In this document: in pieces, positions 1 through 6,483 of the stretch
Layout of the letters: each line of letters starts with the position of its first letter
How positions within the stretch are numbered: position 1 is the stretch's first letter
Source: an uncultured Eubacteriaceae bacterium
Lineage (GTDB): Bacteria > Bacillota > Clostridia > Eubacteriales > Eubacteriaceae
Direction: 5' to 3'
DNA: 11,277 nt
Assembly (NCBI GenBank): GCA_947625585.1
Contig: CANQOZ010000033.1
Coordinates: 1-11,277, forward strand
Made by a program: the position numbers and the translations under genes
Notes under the pieces: generated by a model
Seen by the model: the letters and a program-made list of their open reading frames with translations, nothing else
Databases searched by the model: none
Told to the model about the DNA's origin: nothing

Positions 1-160
1 TTAGTACATCAGAAGCTGAGTGGATTCCATCGGATATCATCGCACCAGAATTAGCTAAAATTCCAGCTATTACTTTTCCTATGGATAGTACTGAGTTGAC
101 CCCAATACTAACGGCGGACACTTTATATGCGTCTTTTCTATTGTTTTCATATGGGTTCAT
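1..160 (-). CDS. Cation diffusion facilitator (CDF) family transporter, N-terminal fragment
   Basis: Reading leftward from an ATG at 160-158, the 53 visible residues begin MNPYENNRKDAYKVS, continue into a hydrophobic helix (SIGVNSVLSIGKVIAGIL) and end with NSGAMISDGIHSASDVL. The last part matches the conserved start of cation efflux proteins, where TM1 leads to a 'GS.Al.sDaiHS.sDvl' segment; its Asp and His lie in the TM2 region that helps form the membrane metal site. The family exports divalent metals such as Zn, Mn, Fe or Co from the cytoplasm by proton antiport; the metal cannot be told from this fragment. An AGGTG ribosome binding site lies 6 nt before the ATG. The gene has no partner in the window and its remaining ~250 residues lie beyond the left edge. 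The family call is fairly secure, the substrate unknown. Confidence 0.82.
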   Translation of the reverse strand, partial: MNPYENNRKDAYKVSAVSIGVNSVLSIGKVIAGILANSGAMISDGIHSASDVL

Positions 161-225
161 CTCACTCACCTATTCCTTTAATCTAGTAAACGAAACCGTT
201 TAATCTTCAGGTAAGCTCTAAATTT

Positions 226-242
226 ATTATATCTATATTATA
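226..242 (-). promoter_or_regulatory. Candidate -10 boxes for the CDF transporter gene
   Basis: Two perfect TATAAT hexamers occur on the minus strand, at 242-237 and 231-226, about 65-80 nt before the transporter's ATG. Neither has a good -35 at 17 nt (ATTATT and TTTTAT respectively), and the DNA is very AT-rich, so chance matches are likely. This is only a weak promoter candidate. Confidence 0.25.
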
Positions 243-499
243 CCCAATATAAAAGTTTTAATAATAAAATTTGAACTATTTTTACAAAAAAGTTTAGAAA
301 TAAACGATTACAAATAAGTGTAAGCTTTAATTTACTTTTTTAAATAAGTCGAAAATTATAAGGGAAGTATAACTTTTTAAGTTGGGTTTGACTGTTAATT
401 TAATTCAAAATCAGAAGGTTTTTATTACCATTCACGCTTATAATTGGGAATTGACACTATAAGGCTTTATTTCAAGAAAAACGTGATAATCTATCAAAC

Positions 500-529
500 G
501 AATTCCTAAGTATTAAAATTTAGGAATTC
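500..529. repeat. Perfect 10-bp inverted repeat
   Basis: GAATTCCTAA (500-509) and TTAGGAATTC (520-529) are exact reverse complements separated by 10 nt (GTATTAAAAT). There is no T-run on either side, so it does not look like a Rho-independent terminator. It could be an operator or a decayed hairpin. It lies about 390 nt upstream of the ChW-dipeptidase gene, far for a promoter-proximal operator. Confidence 0.5.
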
Positions 530-915
530 TACATATACGGTTTAATTTAAATACTTTGCCAAATCGATCTCTCTAGGTTTCATCTTAACTTCAGACTATT
601 GATTTGGCTTGTTGTTTTTATACCCGTTTACAATTGTTCAAAACTATTTAAGAGGTCATAACAGAACTACTATTAAAAAATATATTGTAACACAACTGCA
701 AACGTAAATAGTAATAACCAGAAGTGATCATAGTTAAACTTTAATTGTAGTTACAACGTATAAATTATTAGTAGAAGTTCAATCGTGTAGACAACTTGAC
801 ATTAATTAGTAGATGTTGATCTAACTTAATGATGTTAGTTAACCCGTTTTAATATTAATTAAAGTGTTTAGATGCTAAATAATGAATAGATTTATTCAAA
901 CTAGAAGGAATGAAG

Positions 916-1213
916 ATGTTTTCTAGAAAATTTTTCTTAAATTTCATGATATCAATCCTTTTAATTCTTGGCTTAGCAGGTAGTGTGTCAGCTCAAGATA
1001 CAGATTTACCAACAGGGATTGATGAAACCCAACAGGTTGCCATTAATTACAGGGCCCATGTTGCAAAAGTAGGCTGGGGAGATTATGTAGAATCACCTCA
1101 AGAAGCAGGAACCACTGGTCAAGGATTGCCAATTGAAACTGTGGAAATTCAAAAGAATGGAGCTAATAAAGTTAGCTTAACAGTTACGCCACATGTTCAA
1201 GACAAAGGTTGGA
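916..1213 (+). CDS. Exon 1 of the intron-split secreted ChW-repeat / VanX-like dipeptidase gene
   Basis: This exon encodes residues 1-99 plus the first base of codon 100 of a protein completed by exon 2 (1961-2829). There are two in-frame ATGs, at 910 and 916. The GAAGG at 904-908 sits only 1 nt before the first but 7 nt before the second, so 916 is preferred. Residues 1-26 form a signal peptide: R4-K5, a hydrophobic core, then SVSA before Q27, so the product is probably exported. Residues ~41-78 form a first ChW repeat (YRAHV..VGW....AGTTGQ.LPIE). Residues ~87-99 (VTPHVQDKGW) begin a second repeat, which breaks off exactly at the intron boundary. If the transcript is not spliced, translation runs 5 codons into the intron and stops at TAA 1228-1230, giving a 104-residue exported stub. 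The break in mid-repeat, and its repair by splicing, is strong evidence for the exon assignment. Confidence 0.9.
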
Positions 1214-1877
1214 GTGCGACTCGTTCCTAAGTGAAAAGCTTAGGCACTAATATAATTAGGAGAACTAATAATCTGAGAAGTAGAATGATAGAGTAACGCC
1301 TTGAAATGCTTCCTCTAATACTCCGACTGGCATTAAGTGGAAACGCATTTTGTCAGAAGCTCGGTGAAGTCGGCTGAGAGTTACCCGATTGGAAATATCT
1401 CTAGAGGTAGAGGTTGTAACCTATAGGCCGGGAGTCCAGGAAATCAAAAGATTTAATAAAGTGGAATTAAGTATGGTTAGTATGTCTTACTAGACTGACG
1501 AACCTGTGAATTAAAGGATTAAAAACTGCTGGAAACAGTAGTGAAACCTGATGGTTAAGTAAGAAATCCAACTATGAAAGACCAACTAGTATTATAGGTA
1601 TTAGAGTTGTAAAACAACTCAGGTAAATCCAAAGCAGGAACCTGAACCCACTGAATAATGGATAAGGTTATTGGAACGGGGAAAGGCATCGAACATTTAG
1701 TTGTAGACGAAACCTTTAAAGAGATAAGCTACTTAATCGATACTGAGAGCGGAGACACGACTGAAGATTCTGGGGAATAAAAGCCGGAGGAGGAACAGTC
1801 TCTAGTCAGTTTGAAAACTTAAATTATTATTGAAATCATATTTTTATTATTTATACCTATGAGTTTTTACTGATGGC

Positions 1878-1911
1878 ACGCCGGGTGCGATGAAAGTCGC
1901 ATGCTCGGTGT
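1878..1911 (+). ncRNA. Group II intron domain V (catalytic hairpin)
   Basis: This is a 34-nt hairpin of the standard domain V length. The basal helix ACGCCG (1878-1883) pairs with CGGTGT (1906-1911). The distal helix GTGCGAT pairs with GTCGCAT and is capped by a GAAA tetraloop. The two helices are separated by the expected small bulge. The catalytic triad position reads CGC (1879-1881), a known variant of AGC. This is the most diagnostic single element of a group II intron. Confidence 0.94.
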
Positions 1912-1913
1912 AG

Positions 1914-1958
1914 ACCGGGGGAAAAGGTGGAGATAATATCAAAGTCTTACCTATCGGT
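1914..1958 (+). ncRNA. Group II intron domain VI with branch-point A1953
   Basis: ACCGG (1914-1918) pairs with TCGGT (1954-1958), and GGG (1919-1921) pairs with CCT (1950-1952). This leaves A1953 as a single bulged adenosine flanked by G-U pairs, with 7 nt between it and exon 2. That is the usual position of the lariat branch point. The intron then ends AT at 1959-1960. A GTG at 1927-1929 could look like a start codon for the downstream ORF, but it lies inside this domain and would give a product without a signal peptide. Confidence 0.85.
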
Positions 1959-1960
1959 AT

Positions 1961-2829
1961 TGAATCCGGTAACGGATGGTGTAGCTGGGACAACTGGTGA
2001 AGCTAACAGCTTAGAAGCAGTTAAAATATCTTTAGCTGGTGATGATGCTAAAAATTATAGCGTATATTACAAAGCTCACGTTGCCAATATTGGATGGCAG
2101 GATTGGCATAAAGACGGAGAAGAAGCCGGTACAACTGGTCAATCACTTCCAATTGAAGCTATTAGAATTCTTGTTATCCCAAAAAGTGCAGCAAATGTTT
2201 ATGATGCATCTGACTTTGTACTTTTAAGTGATGTTTGTCCTGATGTCATTCAGGAAGTTCGTTATTATACAACTTACAACTTTGTAGGTTCAAGAATTGA
2301 TGGGTACGAACAGCCAGTTATCTTAATGACTAAAGAAGCTGCTGCTGCTTTAAAAGCAGTTAACGATGATTTAATGAAACAAGGATACCGTCTAAGAGTA
2401 TTCGATGCTTATCGTCCACAGAGAGCGGTTGACCACTTCGTTCGTTGGGCTGAAGATTTAAATGACCAACGCATGAAGCCGTATTTCTATCCAGAAGTTG
2501 ATAAAACTGTCCTATTTGATGAAGGATATATTGCTAAGAGATCAGGTCATACCCGTGGTAGCACAATTGACTTGACTGTTTTTAATAACAAAACTGGAAA
2601 AGATCTAGATATGGGTGGTACGTTTGATTATTTTGGTGAAAGATCTCATCCTGATTTTGAAGATGTAACTCAAGAACAATATAACAACAGGATGATCTTA
2701 AGGAATGCGATGATTAAACATGGTTTCCGTCCATTATCCACTGAATGGTGGCATTTTACACTTAATGACGAACCATATACGGATACATACTTCAATTTCC
2801 CAGTTAACACATCATCTGTAAACCGCTAA
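1961..2829 (+). CDS. Exon 2: ChW repeats plus VanX-like D-Ala-D-Ala dipeptidase domain (peptidase M15D)
   Basis: Joined to 916-1213 this gives a 388-residue protein. The split codon A|TG is Met100, followed by NPVTDGVAGTTG, which completes ChW repeat 2 (to ~122). ChW repeat 3 spans ~132-169. Residues ~183-380 match VanX/DdpX zinc dipeptidases, which hydrolyse D-Ala-D-Ala. The expected motifs are present: Arg251 in DAYRP; zinc ligands His296 and Asp303 in SGHTRGSTID; catalytic Glu361 and zinc ligand His364 in EWWHF. Known VanX enzymes act in the cytoplasm, but this one has a signal peptide and ChW repeats. It is therefore likely to act at the cell surface on wall-derived D-Ala-D-Ala or peptidoglycan fragments; that role is inferred. 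No vanH, vanA or vanRS genes are nearby, so I see no support for a vancomycin-resistance cassette. An independent start inside 1927-1960 is unlikely. Confidence 0.9.
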
Positions 2830-2856
2830 AATATAAGTAGCTTTCTTTAATTAACG

Positions 2857-2900
2857 AACCAGGTGAAGGCTTAGTCCAGATCCTGGTTTTAAACTTTTTT
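2857..2900 (+). terminator. Rho-independent terminator of the ChW-dipeptidase gene
   Basis: AACCAGG (2857-2863) pairs with CCTGGTT (2882-2888) across an 18-nt loop. It is followed by a T-rich tail with TTTT and then TTTTTT ending at 2900. It starts 27 nt after the stop codon of the dipeptidase gene. The stem is only 7 bp, but position and tail fit termination of the rightward transcript. Confidence 0.65.
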
Positions 2901-3034
2901 GAGTGAAAACGTTAACACTTCAATGACGAGTATGGAAATTTTCGAGAAAAAGTTTTAGTAAATTTAAGAGATCTTAGATTGAATTTGAAATAAAAACGGA
3001 GTTTAAAGAAATATTATTTAATCTCAACTCCATT

Positions 3035-3195
3035 AAGTTTAAACTTTTTAATATGAATGAATTAGGATTAATCTCAATTTTTGGATTAAACTTTAACTGG
3101 AAAGTTTAAACTTAGGTAAAAAAGATCAAACTTTTGCTTAAGAAGTTTAATCTGAGATAAAAAAGATTAAACTTGGACTGAAAAAGTTTAAACTT
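3035..3195. repeat. Phased array of AAG(T/A)TTAAACTT palindromic units (iteron/operator-like)
   Basis: Eight copies of a 12-bp motif related to the perfect palindrome AAGTTTAAACTT start at 3035, 3064, 3082, 3102, 3122, 3143, 3163 and 3184. The last six are spaced 20 or 21 bp, about two turns of B-DNA, so all units would face the same side. GTTTAA and GATTAA/GATCAA types alternate, giving a ~41-bp higher-order unit: 3102-3142 and 3143-3183 agree at 32 of 41 positions by eye. The two leftmost copies are less regular in spacing. Such arrays are known as iterons or multimeric operators. Here the binding protein is unknown, and no Rep or obvious regulator gene is adjacent. The period is not a consistent multiple of three, so repeated coding sequence is unlikely. 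The flanks (2901-3034 and 3196-3419) hold no gene that I can see. Confidence 0.6.
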
Positions 3196-3344
3196 AAAGT
3201 AGAATTATTCAAATACTGGATAAATTGATTCTTTTAAAATAGTTATATATTTGAGAAAGGTTAATGTTTCAACACTTATCACTAAAGTAATAGTAGGATA
3301 GATAAAAATTTGAAGACATTAGTAAATCTGGACACCAAAGCTGA

Positions 3345-4472
3345 GGAATAAGAATTAGATATAATGTTACCGGAATACATAAAGGTAGCTATAAAAGAAT
3401 TGGGGACGAAGTTAGTAGAATGAGCGATAACGGATCACAGAATGATGTTACTCTCAGTAATTTAATTCAAAGCGATACGGATGAAATTCATGATGATAGG
3501 GAATATATAAATGAAAATAGATTAGTAGTATTTATAAAATTAGCTAAAGAAGGTAAAAGAAATTTTAAAGGTACTTTTACTGATGAAGAGATTTTAGACG
3601 TTTTTAATATTAGACGTAATAAACATTTAACTAAAGCAGGTGCTTTAATTTTTTCAGAATATCCTCAAATGTATTTTCCTCAACTTTCAATTCACGCTGT
3701 TAAATATCCTGGTTATGAAGTTGGAGAGGTAGGAACTAATCAAGAGCGTTTTCTCGATAACGAAAATATAACCGGTTCTATTCCAGACATGCTAGAACAA
3801 GCTATAAATTTTATTAAAAGTAATATTCGAGTAGAAACAATTATAGTTGATGGAAAAAGAACTGATAAATATGAATATCCTATGACTGCTTTACGAGAAG
3901 CTATATTAAATGCGTTAGTACATCGTGATTATAGTTCCTTAAATGAAAGAGCTCCAATAAAATTAGATATTTTTAAAGATCGAATCGAGATAACTAGTCC
4001 AGGTGAAATTTACGGTAATTTTAACCTTGACCAATTAAGTTCAGGTATCCAAGTTACTCGAAACGATAATATTGTAAATATATTGGAAATACTTAAAATT
4101 TGTGAAAATCGATATACAGGAATTCCAACAATTCGAAAAGAAATGAAGAATTATGGCTTGCCTGAACCATTATTTATTAGTAGAAATAACCAATTTAAGG
4201 TTATTTTTTATAATAATAATGAAAGGAGTTCCAAAAGTATTGCATCATCTATTTCGAATATTAGAAATTCAAAAAGAACAGATAGTGAACTTATTGAATT
4301 TTGTAAAATTCCAAGAAGTAGACAAGAAATCAAAAATTTTTATAATACAAAAAGTAATGGTATTTTTTCAAAGAAAGTATTACCTTTAGTTAAATCTGGA
4401 AAATTGAAGTTTACAAATCCAGAACATCCAAAAAGTCCTAAACAAAAATTTGTTATAAACAATGGAAATTAA
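3345..4472 (+). pseudogene. 5'-truncated AlbA_2/HATPase_c_4-type ATP-binding protein (putative transcriptional regulator or RecG-like family)
   Basis: The first in-frame ATG is 3420 (350 residues), but it has no good ribosome binding site. The frame stays open back to the TGA at 3342-3344, and the residues before the ATG (HKGSYKRIGDEVSR) resemble the end of an AlbA_2 (Schlafen-like) domain. Most of that N-terminal domain is absent; no 'fANt.GG' core is seen upstream in any frame. Numbered from 3420, residues ~153-265 match the HATPase_c_4 region (E160AILNALVHRD, then RYTGIPTIRKEM at ~231-242). Residues ~288-345 match the family's C-terminal winged helix (EFCKIPRSRQEI ... KSGKLKFTNPEHPKSPKQKF). 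Intact relatives are about 100 or more residues longer. The gene is more AT-rich than its neighbours and has no clear partner. I infer a remnant, though translation from 3420 cannot be excluded. The cellular role is unknown. Confidence 0.7.
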
Positions 4473-4523
4473 GGATTCAATTTATTTTTATAAAAGCTAA
4501 CTTCCAAAATTAATAAGATAGGC

Positions 4524-4566
4524 AATAAAAAACCATGAACCTACTAGCTTTGCTGTAGGTTCATGG
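4524..4566 (-). terminator. Rho-independent terminator of the leftward exporter operon
   Basis: CCATGAACCTAC (4533-4544) and GTAGGTTCATGG (4555-4566) form a perfect 12-bp stem with a 10-nt loop. Read on the minus strand, the hairpin is followed at once by TTTTTTATT (4532-4524), the classic U-tract. It lies about 50 nt beyond the permease stop codon. There is no U-tract on the plus strand, so I assign it to the minus strand, although the strong stem might also slow transcription from the 3420 gene. Confidence 0.9.
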
Positions 4567-4617
4567 AATGGCTATAAAAACATAAATTAAATCATATTTA
4601 TTTTATCCTAAAAAAGC

Positions 4618-5817
4618 TTATCCGTCATACCTTAATGCTTCAATTGGTTTCTTTTTTGCAGCTTTATTTGCTGGATAAATTCCAAAGGCTAATCCAACTA
4701 ATAATGAAAAACTAACGGATGACAGAATAGCATAAAATGGAATGTCAAAATGAAGTTTTATATCCAAAAGCTGAACAATAAGATTAGCTAAACCAACGAA
4801 TAAATAGGAGAATACTAAGCCGATTAAACATCCTGTTATACTAATAACAAAAGCTTCAATCAAGAATTGTAACAGTATTGATTTCTTAGAGGCACCAATA
4901 GCTTTACGAATTCCAATCTCCTTTGTTCTCTCAGTAACTGAAACTAGCATAATATTCATAATACCAATTCCACCAACTAAAAGTGAAATTGCAGCTACTC
5001 CGCCAAAGACAACAGCTAGAGCTGTTGTTATTCCGTTTAGGACACCCTTAAGTTCGTCCATTGTAACAATTGAGAAAGCATCTTTATCGTTATTAAACCT
5101 TTTATAAAAGTAGTCATTTAATTCGTCCTTAGCGGCATTAACGTCTCCATTTACTGAAAGAAGAATTGTAGTATATCCACCGTCATCAGTATCATATTTA
5201 AATTGGCGTAAATAAGCAGTTTGAGGAATATAAACAAAATAACCTTCATTCGTTATCATTGCAGTAAATGATCCATCCTGGTCATTTTGAATTCCAACAA
5301 CCTGATATTCTACCCCGTTAATTTTAAAGTGTTCACCAACAGCATCATTTTTTTTGAAAAGTTCTTGGGCTGTTTTAAGGTTAATTACAGCAACCTTTGA
5401 GGCATTCTCAACATCTACAGTATTAAGGTCTCTTCCAAATTCAACATTTACATTTTCTAACATAAAGTATGCACTGTTAACCCCACGCAATGTTCCTTTC
5501 TTTTCAATGCCATCTGCCGAAAAGGTTGCGTTTGTTGTTAATTCAGGAGTTAACTCATTGATAACTTCCATTTTTTCGAGGTTTCTCAACTCCTCATCAT
5601 CAACCGGAAGTCCTTTATCGTTATAAACAGAAAGTTCAAGATAATCATTTCCAAAGGTGTCAATAGAGTCTGTCACATATCCGGTTGCCCCATTTACTAG
5701 GGAAACTAGGACAACGAGTGAAAAAACACCAATAATTATTCCAAGCATTGTGAGGAATGATCTTGTTTTACTAGCAAGAATAGCTTTAAGGGCCATTTTG
5801 ATTGATTGTAAAACCAT
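4618..5817 (-). CDS. MacB-like ABC transporter permease (FtsX family)
   Basis: This 399-residue membrane subunit is the third gene of the exporter operon. TM1 is at ~21-44 (LGIIIGVFSLVVLVSLVNGA), followed by a large extracytoplasmic MacB_PCD domain at ~45-260. Three more helices follow at ~265-293, ~315-345 and ~360-381 within the FtsX domain. The helix 2 exit carries the typical GGIGIMNIMLVSVTERTKEIGIRKAIGA signature, and the end, ANKAAKKKPIEALRYDG, is the usual family C-terminus. Proteins of this type form MacAB-like machines that work with an ATPase and an adaptor to export peptides, lipids, toxins or drugs; the substrate here is unknown. The ATG follows the ATPase stop directly, and its GAGGAGG ribosome binding site is within the last codons of the ATPase gene, so the two should be translationally coupled. 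Length is normal for the family. Confidence 0.93.
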   Translation of the reverse strand: MVLQSIKMALKAILASKTRSFLTMLGIIIGVFSLVVLVSLVNGATGYVTDSIDTFGNDYLELSVYNDKGLPVDDEELRNLEKMEVINELTPELTTNATFSADGIEKKGTLRGVNSAYFMLENVNVEFGRDLNTVDVENASKVAVINLKTAQELFKKNDAVGEHFKINGVEYQVVGIQNDQDGSFTAMITNEGYFVYIPQTAYLRQFKYDTDDGGYTTILLSVNGDVNAAKDELNDYFYKRFNNDKDAFSIVTMDELKGVLNGITTALAVVFGGVAAISLLVGGIGIMNIMLVSVTERTKEIGIRKAIGASKKSILLQFLIEAFVISITGCLIGLVFSYLFVGLANLIVQLLDIKLHFDIPFYAILSSVSFSLLVGLAFGIYPANKAAKKKPIEALRYDG

Positions 5818-6483
5818 TTATACCTCCTCTATATGACCATCTTTAATTCGAACGCTTCGATCAGCTTGTTTAGCTACTTCTTCATCATGAGTGATAATTA
5901 CAATAGTATTTCCTTCGTCATGTAATTTATGAAAAATTCGCATTATTTCATCACTAGTTTTTGAGTCAAGATTTCCTGTTGGTTCGTCTCCAAGATACAA
6001 TGATGGTTTAGTAGCTATTGCTCTTGCAATTGCAATTCGTTGTTGCTGACCACCGGAGAGTTCTTTAGGTTTATGATCTCTTCTACTCCAAAGACCAACT
6101 TCTTCTAAAGCACTCTTAACACGTTCAGCACGTTCCTCTTTTGGGATTTTTTGATAAATTAAAGGTAGTTCAATATTTTCTTCTGCAGTTAAAGAACCAA
6201 TTAAGTTAAAATTCTGAAATATAAAACCAATTTTTTTGTTTCTAATCTGAGCTAGTTCATCTTCTGAATATTCATCAATTGACTGATCATCTAAGTAGTA
6301 TTCACCCTCATCTAAGGTGTCAAGACAGCCAATAATATTCATCATAGTTGATTTACCACTACCGGAAGGTCCAATAATTGAGACAAACTCTCCTTCTTTT
6401 ATCTCTAAATCGACATGATCAAGTGCCCTGAGTTCCGTATCGCCCATTTTATAGATTTTAGAAACATCTTCTAATCGAATCAT
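5818..6483 (-). CDS. MacB/LolD-type ABC transporter ATP-binding protein
   Basis: This 221-residue cytoplasmic ATPase powers the adjacent permease. All ABC motifs are present: Walker A GPSGSGKST (38-46), Q-loop Gln90 in GFIFQN, signature LSGGQQQR (142-149), Walker B LYLGDE (162-167) followed by PTGNLDS, and the H-loop His199 in ITHDEEVA. The LSGGQQQRIAIARAIA and DEPTGNLD sequences are typical of the MacB/LolD/FtsE branch that pairs with FtsX-fold permeases. Its ATG overlaps the adaptor stop as ATGA (6480-6483), and the permease begins immediately after its own stop, so all three genes are probably one transcript. Length is standard for a stand-alone nucleotide-binding subunit. Confidence 0.95.
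   Translation of the reverse strand: MIRLEDVSKIYKMGDTELRALDHVDLEIKEGEFVSIIGPSGSGKSTMMNIIGCLDTLDEGEYYLDDQSIDEYSEDELAQIRNKKIGFIFQNFNLIGSLTAEENIELPLIYQKIPKEERAERVKSALEEVGLWSRRDHKPKELSGGQQQRIAIARAIATKPSLYLGDEPTGNLDSKTSDEIMRIFHKLHDEGNTIVIITHDEEVAKQADRSVRIKDGHIEEV

Larger units (their letters stand above)
161..909. other. Intergenic region, ~750 bp, no gene seen
   Basis: This AT-rich stretch separates the leftward transporter gene from the rightward ChW-dipeptidase gene, so it should hold both promoters. I see no plausible coding frame, tRNA or rRNA. It contains the inverted repeat at 500-529. TTGACA hexamers on the plus strand at 451-456 and 796-801 have no convincing -10 at 16-18 nt, so I do not call a promoter from them. 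The length is unusual for a simple divergent promoter region, and it may include degenerate sequence or an untranslated leader for the downstream gene. Confidence 0.6.
1214..1960 (+). mobile_element. ORF-less group II intron (747 nt) inserted in a coding sequence
   Basis: This is a self-splicing ribozyme-type retroelement RNA. The 5' end, GTGCG, fits the GUGYG consensus. A hairpin CCTAAG/CTTAGG follows at once. Domain V is at 1878-1911 and domain VI at 1914-1958. The 3' end is AT, fitting the AY rule. EBS1 TCCAAC (1567-1572) pairs perfectly with IBS1 GTTGGA (1208-1213), extendable by a G-U pair. EBS2 TGTCTT (1483-1488) pairs perfectly with IBS2 AAGACA (1199-1204). A1566, just 5' of EBS1, can pair with the first base of exon 2, T1961, like a delta-delta' contact. 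Having a real EBS2/IBS2 argues against class IIC; IIA versus IIB is not settled. The domain IV region (very roughly 1800-1877) is short and AT-rich, with no reverse transcriptase/maturase ORF in any frame, so mobility and efficient splicing would need a protein encoded elsewhere. The intron lies in the sense direction. Confidence 0.93.

Noticed and set aside
796..830. TTGACA at 796 as the -35 of the ChW-dipeptidase promoter
   Set aside because: No acceptable -10 lies 16-18 nt downstream, and AT-rich DNA gives many chance hexamers.
1214..1960. Reading the two ORFs as a frameshifted pseudogene
   Set aside because: The 747-nt spacer has domain V, domain VI and both EBS/IBS pairings, and its precise removal restores the frame; a decayed gene would not show this.
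1927..1962. GTG at 1927 as an independent start for the dipeptidase gene
   Set aside because: It falls inside intron domain VI, has no well-placed ribosome binding site, and would add twelve unrelated residues before the ChW remainder while omitting the signal peptide.
1961..2829. Part of a vancomycin-resistance cluster
   Set aside because: The enzyme is exported and has ChW repeats, and no vanR, vanS, vanH or D-Ala-D-Lac ligase gene lies in the window.
3035..3195. CRISPR array
   Set aside because: Repeats are 12 bp with 6-17 bp AT-rich gaps and drift in sequence; CRISPR repeats are longer and near-identical, with ~30-bp unique spacers, and no cas genes are present.
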